Below the pieces are notes generated by a model that saw only the letters and a program-made list of their open reading frames with translations, did not search any database and had not been told where the DNA came from. This document shows, piece by piece, positions 44,722 to 55,180 of a DNA stretch of 64,000 bases; position 1 is the first letter of the stretch, and each line of letters begins with the position of its first letter. The stretch is taken from assembly GCF_900120175.1 (NCBI RefSeq), contig NZ_FQLF01000002.1, forward strand, positions 2,046,001-2,110,000. Reading direction: 5' to 3'. The stretch comes from Oceanicoccus sp. KOV_DT_Chl. GTDB lineage: Bacteria > Pseudomonadota > Gammaproteobacteria > Pseudomonadales > Dasaniaceae. The position numbers were made by a program, and so were the translations under genes.

Positions 44722-46421
44722 TGCGTTATCAACGACTAATTTCATGTTCTCTGGCCGTGTTGTTTTTAGCGTCCTGTGCCTGGACGCCAAGAGATACTAG
44801 AGATAATACCGGTATTGATGAAATTCAAAAAGAGCTGGAGGCGTTGCAACAGACGAGCCAAGAGCAGAACTTGCCGACAGCTGATATTAACGATGCGCTA
44901 ATGCCGGCGTTGCTACCATCGGTAATTATTGGCGAACCAGCTGAAGAGGTCTTTGACATTGCTGTTGAAGGTATTGATGCCCGTGATTTTTTTATGGGAC
45001 TGGTAAAAGGTACTGGTTACAACATGGTGGTGCACCCGAATGTAGAGGGCAAAATTAGTTTAGAGTTGCAGAATGTAACAGTCGATCAAGTAATGGATGT
45101 AGTGAAAGAAGTGTATGGCTATCCCTATAAGCGTCGGGGGAACTTATTTCAAATTTTGCCTGGTGGGTTGCGCTCTGAAATATTTCAAATTGATTATTTG
45201 AGCCTGAAGCGTCGAGGCCTGTCTGAAACCCAAGTAACGAACGGGCAGGTAACGAGTGCAGGTACTAGCTCAAATGGTAGTAGTAATAGTAATAGCAACA
45301 ATAGTAGCTCTAACCAAAATAGAAATAATAATGGGAGCAAGGGTACGGGGAGTGTGGGTGCACAGATACAAACAGAAACAGCGTCAGATTTTTGGGGTGA
45401 GCTGCAGGCTACCCTTGATATTCTGATTGGTAGCGGAGATGGTCGCAGCGTAGTCGTGACACCGCAAGCAGGTATTATTGTAGTGCGGGCAATGTCAGAA
45501 GAAATTGAAACTGCACGTGATTTTCTAAGGCGCGCCGAGCTAATTATGCGCCGTCAGGTTGTATTGGAAGCTAAAATCTTGGAAGTGCAATTAAGTGATA
45601 GCTATCAGACAGGTATTGATTGGACTGCTGTTGGTGACCTTAATGGCAATAATTTCTCCTTTGGTTTGGCAGGTTCATCGCCAGTAAATCCCAGTGGTAA
45701 TGGCGGCGTGTTTAGTGGTGTGTTTCAGGCTGATGATTTTACCGGCATGATAGAGATGTTAGAAACACAAGGTAGTGTACAGGTTTTATCCAGCCCGAGA
45801 ATATCTACAGTGAATAATCAGAAAGCGGTTATTAAAGTCGGACAGGATGAATTCTTTGTCACAGAGATTTCCAATACGACGACGACTGGAACCGGTAGTA
45901 CAACTAACACACCAGAAGTTGAGCTGACGCCATTTTTCTCCGGCATAGCGCTGGACGTGTTGCCGCAAATTAGCGCAAACGATGAAATTATATTGCATAT
46001 TCATCCCGCTATCAGTGAAGTGGAAGATCAAAAAAAGTTAATTACTTTAGGTGACCAATTAGTGGAGTTGCCGTTAGCGTTGAGTACGATCAGAGAGACC
46101 GATAGCGTAGTGTATGCGCGCAGTGGTCAAGTTGTTGTGCTGGGTGGATTGATGCAGACTAAATCGGTAGATAATAATTCAGGCACACCCATGTTAGGCA
46201 ATATGCCGATGATTGGTCATTTGTTTAGTCAGCAGCGCAATGTATCAGTTAAGAGTGAATTAGTTATATTGTTACGCCCAATTATTATGGGGCCGGATGG
46301 ATTACCTGATATAACCAACAACTCCTTGCAGCGGGTTAATGAATTTAGAGATATATTAGATCGCTCTTATCGGAACGAAAAAAATAACAAAGAAGATAGT
46401 TCTACGGCAGGTAAAGACTAA
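44721..46421 (+). CDS. mshL: MSHA outer-membrane secretin MshL
   Basis: This 566-aa secretin forms the outer-membrane pore for the pilus. A lipoprotein signal ends in LASCAW, so it should be lipidated. An N-terminal domain (residues about 75-140, ISLELQNVTVDQVMDVVKE) precedes a low-complexity Ser/Asn/Gly-rich linker (about 175-210) and the secretin domain, with RRQVVLEAKILEVQLSDSYQ and VVVLGGLMQTK. It starts on the last base of mshK. Confidence 0.94.
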   Translation: MRYQRLISCSLAVLFLASCAWTPRDTRDNTGIDEIQKELEALQQTSQEQNLPTADINDALMPALLPSVIIGEPAEEVFDIAVEGIDARDFFMGLVKGTGYNMVVHPNVEGKISLELQNVTVDQVMDVVKEVYGYPYKRRGNLFQILPGGLRSEIFQIDYLSLKRRGLSETQVTNGQVTSAGTSSNGSSNSNSNNSSSNQNRNNNGSKGTGSVGAQIQTETASDFWGELQATLDILIGSGDGRSVVVTPQAGIIVVRAMSEEIETARDFLRRAELIMRRQVVLEAKILEVQLSDSYQTGIDWTAVGDLNGNNFSFGLAGSSPVNPSGNGGVFSGVFQADDFTGMIEMLETQGSVQVLSSPRISTVNNQKAVIKVGQDEFFVTEISNTTTTGTGSTTNTPEVELTPFFSGIALDVLPQISANDEIILHIHPAISEVEDQKKLITLGDQLVELPLALSTIRETDSVVYARSGQVVVLGGLMQTKSVDNNSGTPMLGNMPMIGHLFSQQRNVSVKSELVILLRPIIMGPDGLPDITNNSLQRVNEFRDILDRSYRNEKNNKEDSSTAGKD

Positions 46422-46455
46422 GTGCTAAAGGCGATTGGCATGCGAGTTTTTAGTT

Positions 46456-47364
46456 ATGTATAACGACCATTTTGGTCTTAATGAGTCGCCTTTTGGTTTG
46501 ACACCTAACACGGCGTATTTTCTTAATGCGCGCGGTTATCGTGAAGCCTTTAATATGTTGCAAGTGGCGCTGGCAAACGACGAAGGTTTTATTAAAGTGA
46601 CCGGGGAGGTAGGAACAGGCAAGACTATGCTTTGCCGTAAACTGCTTAATACCCTTGGCGACAATTATTACACAGTCTATATCCCCAACCCTTTCCTAAA
46701 CCCTACTGCACTATATCGTTCCATCGCCCAGGAATTGAATGTGGTAGTGAAGTCTCGGGATGGTATTCATGAGTATCAACAAGGTATCAATGAACGCTTG
46801 ATCGATTTGGTGGGGCAGGGAAAAAAAGTCGTATTGGTTATTGATGAAGCGCAGGCTATGCCAAGCAAGTCGTTGGAAGCATTGCGCTTAATATCCAATC
46901 TTGAAACAGAAACCACCAAGTTGGTGCACATTGTTTTATTCGGTCAACCTGAACTGGATCGTTTATTAGATCACGAAAATTTAAGGCAACTGCGCCAACG
47001 AATTAGTTTTTCCTATCGATTACCTGAGCTTGATTTAGAGGGTGTGCGTAACTATATCGGTCACCGGGTGGCAGTTGCCGGTTATAACGGCGAACGCTTA
47101 TTTAGTGAATCGGCGATAAAGTTATTGTTTAAAGTCAGTAGGGGCGTACCCAGGTTGGTTAATATTTTATCGCATAAATCGATGATGGCTGCGTTTGGTA
47201 AAGGAGCCCAGCAAATAGAAAAAAATCATGTGTTATCAGCAACCAAAGACACCGATGGCGTACACGCCCCTAGTGCTTTATCAGATTGGGGCTTGGGTCT
47301 GTCGATGGCGGTATTGCTAGTGGTGTGTGTCATTGTATTTGTGCTGCCGGAGACATCGTTATGA
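46456..47364 (+). CDS. mshM: MSHA biogenesis ATPase MshM (ExeA/GspA-like)
   Basis: This 302-aa AAA ATPase has Walker A (GEVGTGKT) and Walker B (VVLVIDEAQAM) and the ExeA signature HFGLNESPFGLTPN near the start. A C-terminal helix (LGLSMAVLLVVCVIVFVLP) anchors it. GspA-type ATPases help pass the secretin across peptidoglycan. ATG 46456 fits the homology. It overlaps mshN by an ATGA. Confidence 0.92.
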   Translation: MYNDHFGLNESPFGLTPNTAYFLNARGYREAFNMLQVALANDEGFIKVTGEVGTGKTMLCRKLLNTLGDNYYTVYIPNPFLNPTALYRSIAQELNVVVKSRDGIHEYQQGINERLIDLVGQGKKVVLVIDEAQAMPSKSLEALRLISNLETETTKLVHIVLFGQPELDRLLDHENLRQLRQRISFSYRLPELDLEGVRNYIGHRVAVAGYNGERLFSESAIKLLFKVSRGVPRLVNILSHKSMMAAFGKGAQQIEKNHVLSATKDTDGVHAPSALSDWGLGLSMAVLLVVCVIVFVLPETSL

Positions 47365-48440
47365 GTTTGATTAACGATATGCTAAATGATCTTGATGATC
47401 GTCGCTCCGGTCAGCGAGGTAATGAGGTATCACTGGATTGGATGAGCGGTCATAAAATACACGGTGAAAATAGATGGCAGTTACCACTCATTGCCTGTGT
47501 AGTGATATTAATTTTTATCGTAATTGCTTATGGCGTCTGGAGTTATCAAAGTAAAACCAGCATGACTGTCATTGATAAATTATCATTAGTTCGGTCGGAA
47601 TCCAGAGTAGTTGAAACCCTGGCAGCAGGTGATCAACAAGTTTTGGATGCAGTAGCTATTGACGCTGAGGTGAATGATAAGTCTGTTAAAGTGGTTAATG
47701 GCTCTGCAACAGCAACCCAGGCTAAGAAGTCAGTAACAAAAGCTGAGCCACCAGCCGTTAAGAAAAATACTATCCCCGCAGAGATATCTTTGCCAACTGA
47801 GCGAAAGAGCCCTAAGTCCGTACAGAAAATTCATGTAAATGATGTGGTAGCTGCCCCGATTAAAACGCAGAAACCCTTAACTCTGGATCAGCGTGATCGA
47901 GAACAATACCAGCGTGCTGAAATGCTATTGCGCCAGCAGCGTTTTACCGAAGCAGAATTACTACTGCAAGATTTTCTATCACAATATGCACAAGCACCTC
48001 ACTCCGGTGAGTTGTTAGTGAGTTTGTGGATTAGTCAGCAGCAGTGGCAACAAGCACAAAACCTATTAACAAGCTTGCGGGGTTTTTATCCACAGAATAT
48101 ACGTTTAATAATGCTGGATGCGCGGCTCGCGTTACAACAAAAGCAAACAGATAAAGCTGTGGCATTATTAATGTCTGAACAGCCGGTACTGTCGGAACAT
48201 CAAGATTACTATGAGTTATTGGGTATAACTGCTCGTCAAAATAAGCAGTATCAATTGTCAGCCGAGGTCTACCGTGGTCTGTTAGGGTTTGATTCACAGC
48301 GTGGTGATTGGTGGGTTGGGATGGCAATTGCATTGGAGATGCAGCAGCAGTCCAGTGCTGCTAGAGATGCTTATCGGCAAGCTCTTCTAAGTAAAAATAT
48401 TACGCCGGCGCTACGTAATTATGCGCAGAAAAAATTATAA
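47361..48440 (+). CDS. mshN: MSHA biogenesis protein MshN, TPR type
   Basis: This 359-aa protein has a short cytoplasmic start (MSLINDMLNDLDDRRSG), one membrane helix (about 37-58, LPLIACVVILIFIVIAYGVW), a Lys/Pro-rich linker and C-terminal tetratricopeptide-like repeats (about 170-355, YQRAEMLLRQQRFTEAELLL). The repeats suggest a periplasmic scaffolding role. It begins within the mshM stop (ATGA). Confidence 0.88.
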   Translation: MSLINDMLNDLDDRRSGQRGNEVSLDWMSGHKIHGENRWQLPLIACVVILIFIVIAYGVWSYQSKTSMTVIDKLSLVRSESRVVETLAAGDQQVLDAVAIDAEVNDKSVKVVNGSATATQAKKSVTKAEPPAVKKNTIPAEISLPTERKSPKSVQKIHVNDVVAAPIKTQKPLTLDQRDREQYQRAEMLLRQQRFTEAELLLQDFLSQYAQAPHSGELLVSLWISQQQWQQAQNLLTSLRGFYPQNIRLIMLDARLALQQKQTDKAVALLMSEQPVLSEHQDYYELLGITARQNKQYQLSAEVYRGLLGFDSQRGDWWVGMAIALEMQQQSSAARDAYRQALLSKNITPALRNYAQKKL

Positions 48441-48486
48441 GTGACGTTGCAATGATAAATAGCAACAGAATGATAGGGTTTTAATT

Positions 48487-50228
48487 GTGGCCGCACAGGA
48501 TAGGAAAAAAATTCGGATTGGTGATTTGCTGGTGCAAAATCAGCTGCTGACGGAAGAGCAGTTAGGTGAAGCTTTGGCGTCACAAAAAACCTCTGGTAAA
48601 AAGTTGGGGCGTGCGGTTATTGATCTGGGCTTGGTTGAAGAAGATCAATTGCTGAGTTTGTTGTCGCAGCAATTAGAAGTGCCATTTATTCATTTAAATA
48701 ATTATGATTTTAAGCCTGAGATCACCAAGCGTTTACCGGAGAGTTATGCCCGACGTTTTCGTGCGGTGGTCTTAACGGAAGAGAATGATCATCTCGTTGT
48801 CGGCATGGCTGATCCGACGGATATTTTTGGTTTTGATGAGCTATCGCGTATTTTGCAGCAACCACTGCAGTTAGCCGTGGTGCGGGAAGTAGAGCTACTT
48901 GAATCGCTGGACATGCTTTATCGGCGCACTAGCGAGATTGCTTCACTGGCGGAAGAGCTAAGTGATGAGCTCGGTGACCAGTCAGTAGAAATTGATTTAT
49001 TAAAAGCGACCGGTGCTGAAGATGCGCCGGTAGTGAAATTATTGCAATCCATTTTTGAGGATGCGGTGCAAGTACATGCATCAGATATTCACATTGAACC
49101 TGATGAAAAGGTGTTGCGTATCCGGCAGCGAGTCGATGGTGTTCTGCAAGAACAGGTGATGAACGAAAAACGAATTGCCTCTGCGGTCGTGCTGCGCTTA
49201 AAGTTGATGTCGGGCCTGAATATTTCAGAAAAACGCCTGCCGCAGGATGGTCGTTTTCATATCACAATTAAAAATCGTCCTATTGATGTTCGTATATCGA
49301 CCTTGCCCGCTCAGTATGGCGAGTCGGTCGTTATGCGATTATTGGATCAGTCTCAGGGTATTGCCGATCTTGATAATGTCGGTATGCCTTTAGAAATCCT
49401 GCAGCGGTTCCGTTTGCAAATTCAGCGGCCTCACGGTTTGGTTTTAGTCACTGGGCCAACCGGTAGTGGTAAGACTACTACCCTTTACGGGGCGTTAAGT
49501 GAATTAAATAACCCTGAGAAAAAATTATTACTGTAGAAGACCCGGTGGAGTATACCCTGCCGCGGATTACTCAAGTGCAGGTGCAGGAAAATATTGGCTT
49601 TGATTTTGGGGCCGTGCTGCGCTCAGCATTGCGACAAGATCCTGATATTTTGCTGGTGGGTGAAATTCGTGATCAGGAAACAGCAGAAATTGCTGTTCGT
49701 GCTTCACTAACCGGTCACTTGGTTCTTTCTACTTTGCACACCAATGATGCTATTACCAGTGCGATGCGCTTGATCGATGTTGGTCTGGAAGGTTATCTGG
49801 TTGCCAGTGCATTGCGTGGCGTGGTGGCGCAGCGTTTGGTACGGCGTATTTGCAATAGCTGTAAAGCGGATTATCAGCCTGACCAGCAAGAAAATATCTG
49901 GTTAAAAGCAATCAGTACCGATGCTGATACTACAGCGATGAAATTTTCTCACGGTCGTGGTTGTTCACACTGTAATAACACCGGTTATCGAGGGCGTATT
50001 GGTGTATTCGAATATTTGGAGATTGACAGTAATTTGGCTGATGCATTGCGATCGGCAGATCCATTAGCGTTTGGTCGAGCTGCCAAGCAACAGAAAGGTT
50101 TTAGAACGCTAAGTCAGTGCTCGCTGGATTATGCGGCTAAAGGTGTGACTACATTGGAAGAAGTGTTTCGCGTATCTGAGCAGTTGGCGGAAGAATCATT
50201 GCAAACTTTGGCAGTGGAAGGCGCATAA
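48487..50228 (+). pseudogene. mshE: MSHA extension ATPase MshE, frameshifted as sequenced
   Basis: This GspE/PilB-type hexameric ATPase powers pilus extension. Residues about 1-90 contain two MshEN-type motifs (RIGDLLVQNQLLTEEQLGEA and KLGRAVIDLGLVEEDQLLSL), the c-di-GMP-binding module of this family. Walker A (GPTGSGKTT) and Walker B ([12 protein letters not shown]), and a tetracysteine zinc site (CNSC...CSHC), are present. The frame breaks after a run of six A at 49519-49524: one more A gives [16 protein letters not shown], joining both parts into 580 aa. Start GTG 48487. Sequencing deletion is likely. Confidence 0.92.
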
Positions 50229-50231
50229 GCT

Positions 50232-51458
50232 ATGGCTAGTTTTAGCTATCGAGGGCGAGATGAAAAAGGTGCACTGGTTAGTGGTGTAGTGGAAGCTGCT
50301 TCGGCAGATAGTGTAGCGACGCAATTACTGGGTGGTGGCATAACACCGATTGCTATTGATAAAGCGGCAGTGAAAGCATCAATAGAATTACCGCCCGTGC
50401 TGCAGCAGTTAATGCAGAAAAATGTAACGCTAGAAGAGTTGGCGATGTTTTGTCGTCAAATGTATAGCCTGACACGTGCGGGTGTCGTTTTAAATCGATC
50501 AATTCGTGGCTTGGCTGATTCCACCAAAAATGAGCGCTTAAGAGAAGTGTTACTTGAGATAGAGGTGGCGCTAAACTCGGGGGTAAATTTAAGCACTGCG
50601 ATGAGGCGGCATGGCGAAATTTTTAATGACATGTTTATCAATATTGTCAGTGTGGGTGAAAATTCCGGTCGCTTGGAAGCCGCTTTTCAGCAACTGTCCA
50701 GTTATATGGAGTTGGAAAAAGATACACGACGGCGTATCGGAGCCGCCTTGCGCTATCCTATGTTTGTATTGATCGCATTAGCGGCCGCGCTGGTGGTATT
50801 GAATATATTTGTGATACCAGTGTTTGCCGATTTATTTGAAAATTTTGGTGCTGATTTACCCTGGGCAACCAAAATACTTATTGGAATGTCGTCATTATTT
50901 GTAAATTATTGGCCACTGTTATTAATGATTACCATAGGCACTATTGTAGGTCTGCGCTATTACGTCAATACAGAGCAAGGGGCGCTGCGCTGGGATCAAT
51001 ATAAACTGCGTATACCTTTTATCGGTTCTATTTTAGAGCGCGCATTGTTAGCCCGGTTTGGACGTAGTTTTGCCTTGATGCTCTCTGCTGGTGTGCCATT
51101 AATTCAGGCTTTGGAACTTGCCTCTCAGGCAGTGGGCAATGAATATGTAGGGCGTAGCATTCGTGCTATGCGGGAATCAATTCAACGGGGCGAATCCTTG
51201 TTGCGCAGTGCCGCGAATACAAAAATGTTTACCCCGCTGGTTTTACAAATGATCCAGGTCGGAGAAGAAACCGGACAAGTCGATGAAATGCTAGTAGAGG
51301 TGGCGGCATTTTATGAACAGGAAGTTGACTACGATTTGAAGAATTTGGCGAGTTACATTGAGCCAATATTGATTGCTTGCATTGCCGGATTGGTCATGAT
51401 TTTAGCGTTAGGCATTTTCCTGCCAATGTGGGATATGATGAGTGTTATGCAGGGTTAA
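50232..51458 (+). CDS. mshG: MSHA inner-membrane platform protein MshG (GspF-like)
   Basis: This 408-aa polytopic protein is the type II secretion / type IV pilus platform. It has two GspF domains (about 70-195 and 275-397), with FCRQMYSLTRAGVVLNRSIR and FGRSFALMLSAGVPLIQALE. Hydrophobic segments lie at about 170-195, 215-235 and 375-400. It follows mshE after 3 bp. Confidence 0.95.
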   Translation: MASFSYRGRDEKGALVSGVVEAASADSVATQLLGGGITPIAIDKAAVKASIELPPVLQQLMQKNVTLEELAMFCRQMYSLTRAGVVLNRSIRGLADSTKNERLREVLLEIEVALNSGVNLSTAMRRHGEIFNDMFINIVSVGENSGRLEAAFQQLSSYMELEKDTRRRIGAALRYPMFVLIALAAALVVLNIFVIPVFADLFENFGADLPWATKILIGMSSLFVNYWPLLLMITIGTIVGLRYYVNTEQGALRWDQYKLRIPFIGSILERALLARFGRSFALMLSAGVPLIQALELASQAVGNEYVGRSIRAMRESIQRGESLLRSAANTKMFTPLVLQMIQVGEETGQVDEMLVEVAAFYEQEVDYDLKNLASYIEPILIACIAGLVMILALGIFLPMWDMMSVMQG

Positions 51459-51547
51459 CCAGGTCGTTGTTAATCTGGATATGTATTGGATTAACTACAG
51501 TAATTGAGCAAATATTGTCTATAGTTATCAGTATGGAAGAAAAGCAG

Positions 51548-52171
51548 ATGAATAAACCAAAGGGCTTTAGCGCCAACTTAGCTGCACCTCGCCAGATACA
51601 GGGTTTTACCCTGATTGAATTGGTGATTGTGATCATACTATTAGGCTTATTGGCCGCTGCAGCATTACCGCGGTTATTGAGCGCCACCGATAACGCAGAA
51701 GTCGCGAGTCTGGAAGGGGTGGCAGGTGGCTTTAGCACGGGTGTATCGATAGCGCATGCGCAATGGGCTGCTGACGGCAACACTGCGGGTGGCAACACCT
51801 CGGCAGCAAATAAGATCGCTATCAATCTGGATGGCAAAGTTTTCTATATGAATGAATATGGCTGGCCAGCTAATGTAAATAGTAGTGAAGATGCATCCGC
51901 TGATGGACAAACGGCGGATGAGTGCAAGCAGATTTTTGATGATATATTGCAAAGCTCGCCCGCTGCTACCACCAATAATAATAATCGTGCCAATAACCGA
52001 TTTTATGTTTCGGTGATTACCGGAGCGGGTGGTGATATTGCCGGGCAGGTAGGTGATGTTTGTCGCTATGAGTTGATTTTAAGTAATAGTGCTACGGCTA
52101 CTGGTACCCATTATTTTGATTATGATGTGGTTGATGGTCAGGTAACGGTGGTGTTTCCTAATCAGGGCTAG
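51548..52171 (+). CDS. MSHA prepilin (MshA/MshB-like), first copy
   Basis: This 207-aa type IV prepilin has a 19-residue leader ending in QIQG, cleaved before FTLIELVIVIILLGLLAAAA by a prepilin peptidase. The mature N-terminus has Glu5. The rest is a globular head with few cysteines (DECKQIF, GDVCRYE). It is one of three tandem MshA/B-like pilins; whether it is the minor MshB or a second major subunit cannot be told from sequence. ATG 51548 is preceded by a purine-rich GAAGAAAAG. Confidence 0.85.
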   Translation: MNKPKGFSANLAAPRQIQGFTLIELVIVIILLGLLAAAALPRLLSATDNAEVASLEGVAGGFSTGVSIAHAQWAADGNTAGGNTSAANKIAINLDGKVFYMNEYGWPANVNSSEDASADGQTADECKQIFDDILQSSPAATTNNNNRANNRFYVSVITGAGGDIAGQVGDVCRYELILSNSATATGTHYFDYDVVDGQVTVVFPNQG

Positions 52172-52240
52172 GCAAGTGTAATGTAATATGTGCTTATTTG
52201 TGTCGCTGCAAAAATTATAAAGAAAAATAGAGGTTGTAAA

Positions 52241-52783
52241 ATGTATAAACAACAGCAAGGTTTCACTCTGGTAGAGTTAGTTATTGTTATCGTGCTACTC
52301 GGGATTTTGGCGGCAGCGGCTTTGCCCCGATTTTTAAATACTACGGCTCAGGCACAATCAGCAGCAGTAAAAGGCACGGCAGGGGGGTTTTCTTCAGGTG
52401 TTGCAATATTTAAAGCGAAGTGGACTGCCGATGGTAATAGCCTTGGTAATACGGGTGCAACGGTCTCATTAGATGGCGCAGACTTTATAGCCAATGAAAA
52501 TGGTTGGCCAGCGCAGGATCCAGCACTGGGTAATGGCAATACTACGTCGGTCGGTCAAACTGAAGCAGAGTGTGATCAGGTGTTTAATTTTATTCTGCAA
52601 AATCCGCCACTAACACATACCACAGGGGCTATTAATAATAATGATGAATATGATGTAACAGTGGTTGGCGGTACGCCCGATATTTGTGTGTATACATTAA
52701 TTGTGAATGGCGCTACAGATCCTGATAATAGAAATTTTACATATAACTTGGCAACCGGTCAGGTGTTGGTGACCGTTCCTTAA
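52241..52783 (+). CDS. MSHA prepilin, second copy
   Basis: This 180-aa prepilin has a short leader (MYKQQQG) cleaved before [20 protein letters not shown]. The head resembles the preceding pilin ([38 protein letters not shown]), so the two arose by duplication. ATG 52241 follows GAGG. Confidence 0.88.
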   Translation: MYKQQQGFTLVELVIVIVLLGILAAAALPRFLNTTAQAQSAAVKGTAGGFSSGVAIFKAKWTADGNSLGNTGATVSLDGADFIANENGWPAQDPALGNGNTTSVGQTEAECDQVFNFILQNPPLTHTTGAINNNDEYDVTVVGGTPDICVYTLIVNGATDPDNRNFTYNLATGQVLVTVP

Positions 52784-52808
52784 TTTATTGGTGTTAAAGA
52801 GGTTAGAT

Positions 52809-53308
52809 ATGAATAAGCAACAATCAGGTTTTACTTTGATCGAATTGGTGGCAGTGATAGTGTTGCTGGGTATTTTAGCGGTAACGGCTTTACCGCGTTT
52901 TATTGATATTCAGGGGATGCACGTGCCGGGGTCGTCAATGGTTTGCGTGCGGCTATGGAGGGCGCGGCATCCCAGGTTTACGCGAAATCACTATTGGCGG
53001 GTGTGGAAAGTAGCACCGGTAATGCCGGCGCTACAGTAACGGCCAATGGTCAGACGGTTGAGGTGAGAGCGGGTTACCCCAAGGCGGTTCAGGATGATGC
53101 GGCTAATTGGGATATCATCAATTTAATTCAGTTTGATACCAATGTTTTTACAGTACAGGATGCTGGCGGAAACAACGTTTATATTGGCTATAATCTTGAT
53201 GCTCCTGCTGATGTAAATGTGAGTGATAACAATTGTTATGCACGATATACGGAAACGAATGATCCTAATACGCCTCCGGTTGTTACTGCCGTCGTCACAG
53301 GTTGTTAA
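52809..53308 (+). pseudogene. MSHA prepilin, third copy (MshA-like), frameshifted as sequenced
   Basis: A leader MNKQQSG is cleaved before [20 protein letters not shown]. The frame breaks at GGGG 52913-52916: an extra G gives [20 protein letters not shown] and then [20 protein letters not shown], giving 166 aa, a typical MshA length. A C-terminal Cys pair (NNCYARY, VTGC) would form the usual disulfide loop. It is probably the major pilin. Sequencing deletion is likely. Confidence 0.87.
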
Positions 53309-53332
53309 GTGAGCTGAGCCAATTCTTCAGCC

Positions 53333-53833
53333 ATGATTAAGTACCGCCTTAAAACGGTGGGCATGAGATTCACCCACTTACAGAGTGGCTTTACCATGGT
53401 AGAGCTACTCACTGTTATTGTGCTAATTGGTATTTTAACGGTAACAGTGTCCTCTCGCTTTTTTGGTAGAACCGAGGTAGCTGATTTTGCCCTTCGTGAT
53501 CAGTTTATTTCTACCTACCGCTTTTCCCAGCAGCGAGCGATGTATGATCAAAATAGTTGCTACTCATTAACTATTGATGCTTCGGGTTTTGGTCCCCGCC
53601 GGAATTTGGGCACTTTTGTAGAGGCAAAAGAGGTCACATTTGATGGCGACTTTGCGGGCTTATCCATTAATGAAGGCGCTAATCCTGCCCCGACTATTTT
53701 CTTTGATAGCTTAGGTAATCCTTATACCGGTGACTGCGGCGCCACCCCAATTGGTTCTGCTTTAGTACTAACTATTAATCCCGGTAATCTTCGATTGGAG
53801 ATTTTATCGACGGGTTATATTAGGGCTATTTGA
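53333..53833 (+). CDS. mshC: Minor prepilin MshC-like
   Basis: This 166-aa prepilin has the cleavage motif SG before FTMVELLTVIVLIGILTVTV. The remainder has a Cys pair (NSCYSL, TGDCGA). Order after the MshA-type pilins supports MshC. The start is either ATG 53333 or 53363; the second gives a short leader MRFTHLQSG. Confidence 0.82.
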   Translation: MIKYRLKTVGMRFTHLQSGFTMVELLTVIVLIGILTVTVSSRFFGRTEVADFALRDQFISTYRFSQQRAMYDQNSCYSLTIDASGFGPRRNLGTFVEAKEVTFDGDFAGLSINEGANPAPTIFFDSLGNPYTGDCGATPIGSALVLTINPGNLRLEILSTGYIRAI

Positions 53834-53834
53834 T

Positions 53835-54377
53835 ATGAGTAGTCGCAGAAGTAACAAACTATCAGGATTCACTCTAATCGAGTTGGTCGTTGGCATCGTA
53901 CTTATGGCAGTGGCACTTACGTTATTGACCAGCGTCTTCTTTGCTAACCCCGGGCGCAGTGTTGAGCCTTTATTGCAAATTCGAGCGGCTGAATTTGGTC
54001 AGGCATTAATGGATGAAATACTGTCAAAGAAATTTGATGAATTGACTCCTGATGGCGGCGTGCCGGCATGTACTGCATGCAGTGCGATTATGGGGGCTGA
54101 AGGTGCAGCTCGTGATTTTTATAATGATGTCGATGATTATAACGAGAGTTGTGGCAATCCAATCGTAATTACTGACGCACTCAATAATCAATTTGACCAA
54201 GTGGGCCAGTATGCCGGATATAGCATGGAGGTCTGCGTTTTTTATGATGGGGACTTTGATGGTAATGATAATGGTGGCAACACCAATGCCAAGCTTATTA
54301 CCGTTAATATTTATCTGCCATCAGGCGCTGGCCTGGATTTTCCAATAAGCTTTACCGCTTATAAGGGAAATTATTAA
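53835..54377 (+). CDS. mshD: Minor prepilin MshD-like
   Basis: This 180-aa protein has a leader MSSRRSNKLSG cleaved before FTLIELVVGIVLMAVALTLL. A CxxC (ACTACSA) lies in the middle. Downstream YNESCGNP and SMEVCVFYDGDFDGND may form further pairs. The gene order supports MshD. It overlaps mshO by one base. Confidence 0.83.
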   Translation: MSSRRSNKLSGFTLIELVVGIVLMAVALTLLTSVFFANPGRSVEPLLQIRAAEFGQALMDEILSKKFDELTPDGGVPACTACSAIMGAEGAARDFYNDVDDYNESCGNPIVITDALNNQFDQVGQYAGYSMEVCVFYDGDFDGNDNGGNTNAKLITVNIYLPSGAGLDFPISFTAYKGNY

Positions 54378-55180
54378 TGACTTATCCTAATCAGAGTCAG
54401 CAGGGTTTCACTTTAGTAGAATTGGTTGCGGCTATTGTGTTGTTAGGGATAGTGGCCGTTTCCAGTACCCAGTTTATGCGTCAGGGTGTACAGGTGTATG
54501 TTGATAGTGCGCGCAGGGATAATTTGCAGCAGCAGGCGCGTTTTGCGATAGAGCGAGTCACCAGAGAGTTGCGTAATGCCTTGCCTGGCAGTGTTCGAGT
54601 ATTAGATGATGGTACCAATCAATGTATTGAGTTTATTCCTATTATTGCTGCGACAAGTTATTTAAGTTCAATTGTTAATTCCACAATTAGTCAGCTTGAT
54701 ATCGTTGATGTCGGCTATTCATTTCCTACCTCTGGCAGTGATCGACTAGCTATTTACACCTTTGATAACAATAGCGTATACGGTGGATCGCCGAGTATGA
54801 CTAATATAGTCAGCGCTATTGCCGGCCCGGTAGCTAATACGCAAAGATTAAATTTTTCTGCCCTAACGGTTGTTAATGAGTCACCCACTCGGCGGGCTTA
54901 TATTGTTGCTGGTGCAAAAAGTTTTTGTGTTAGTGATGGTCAGTTGCGCAGCCATCAAGGTTACCCACTGAGCGCATCGCCCCCCACAGCAGCTAATGGC
55001 ATCTTGTTGGCAGAAGATATTCGCGTGAACGATAATGGCGCGGTGACGGTGTTTACTCATACTGTGAATAGTTTGCAGCGAGCTGGAGTAGTTTTGATCG
55101 ATTTTCGTTTTCAGGATTTAAAAGCCGGCGATGAGTGGTTGCGTTTTAATCAGGCCGTTTTTGTGAGGAATGTACCATGA
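54377..55180 (+). CDS. mshO: Pseudopilin-like MshO
   Basis: This 267-aa protein has the leader MTYPNQSQQG before FTLVELVAAIVLLGIVAVSS, then a larger globular domain of PulJ-like type (RFAIERVTRELRNALPGSVR). It is a minor pilin assigned by position and by size. It overlaps mshQ by 4 bp (ATGA). Confidence 0.87.
   Translation: MTYPNQSQQGFTLVELVAAIVLLGIVAVSSTQFMRQGVQVYVDSARRDNLQQQARFAIERVTRELRNALPGSVRVLDDGTNQCIEFIPIIAATSYLSSIVNSTISQLDIVDVGYSFPTSGSDRLAIYTFDNNSVYGGSPSMTNIVSAIAGPVANTQRLNFSALTVVNESPTRRAYIVAGAKSFCVSDGQLRSHQGYPLSASPPTAANGILLAEDIRVNDNGAVTVFTHTVNSLQRAGVVLIDFRFQDLKAGDEWLRFNQAVFVRNVP

Noticed and set aside
49500-49560. Programmed -1 frameshift at the A-run in mshE
   Set aside because: The A6 run is slippery, but the codon phase (GAG AAA AAA) is not the canonical heptamer and no downstream structure stands out. 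Eight other sites in the window show the same single-base loss.
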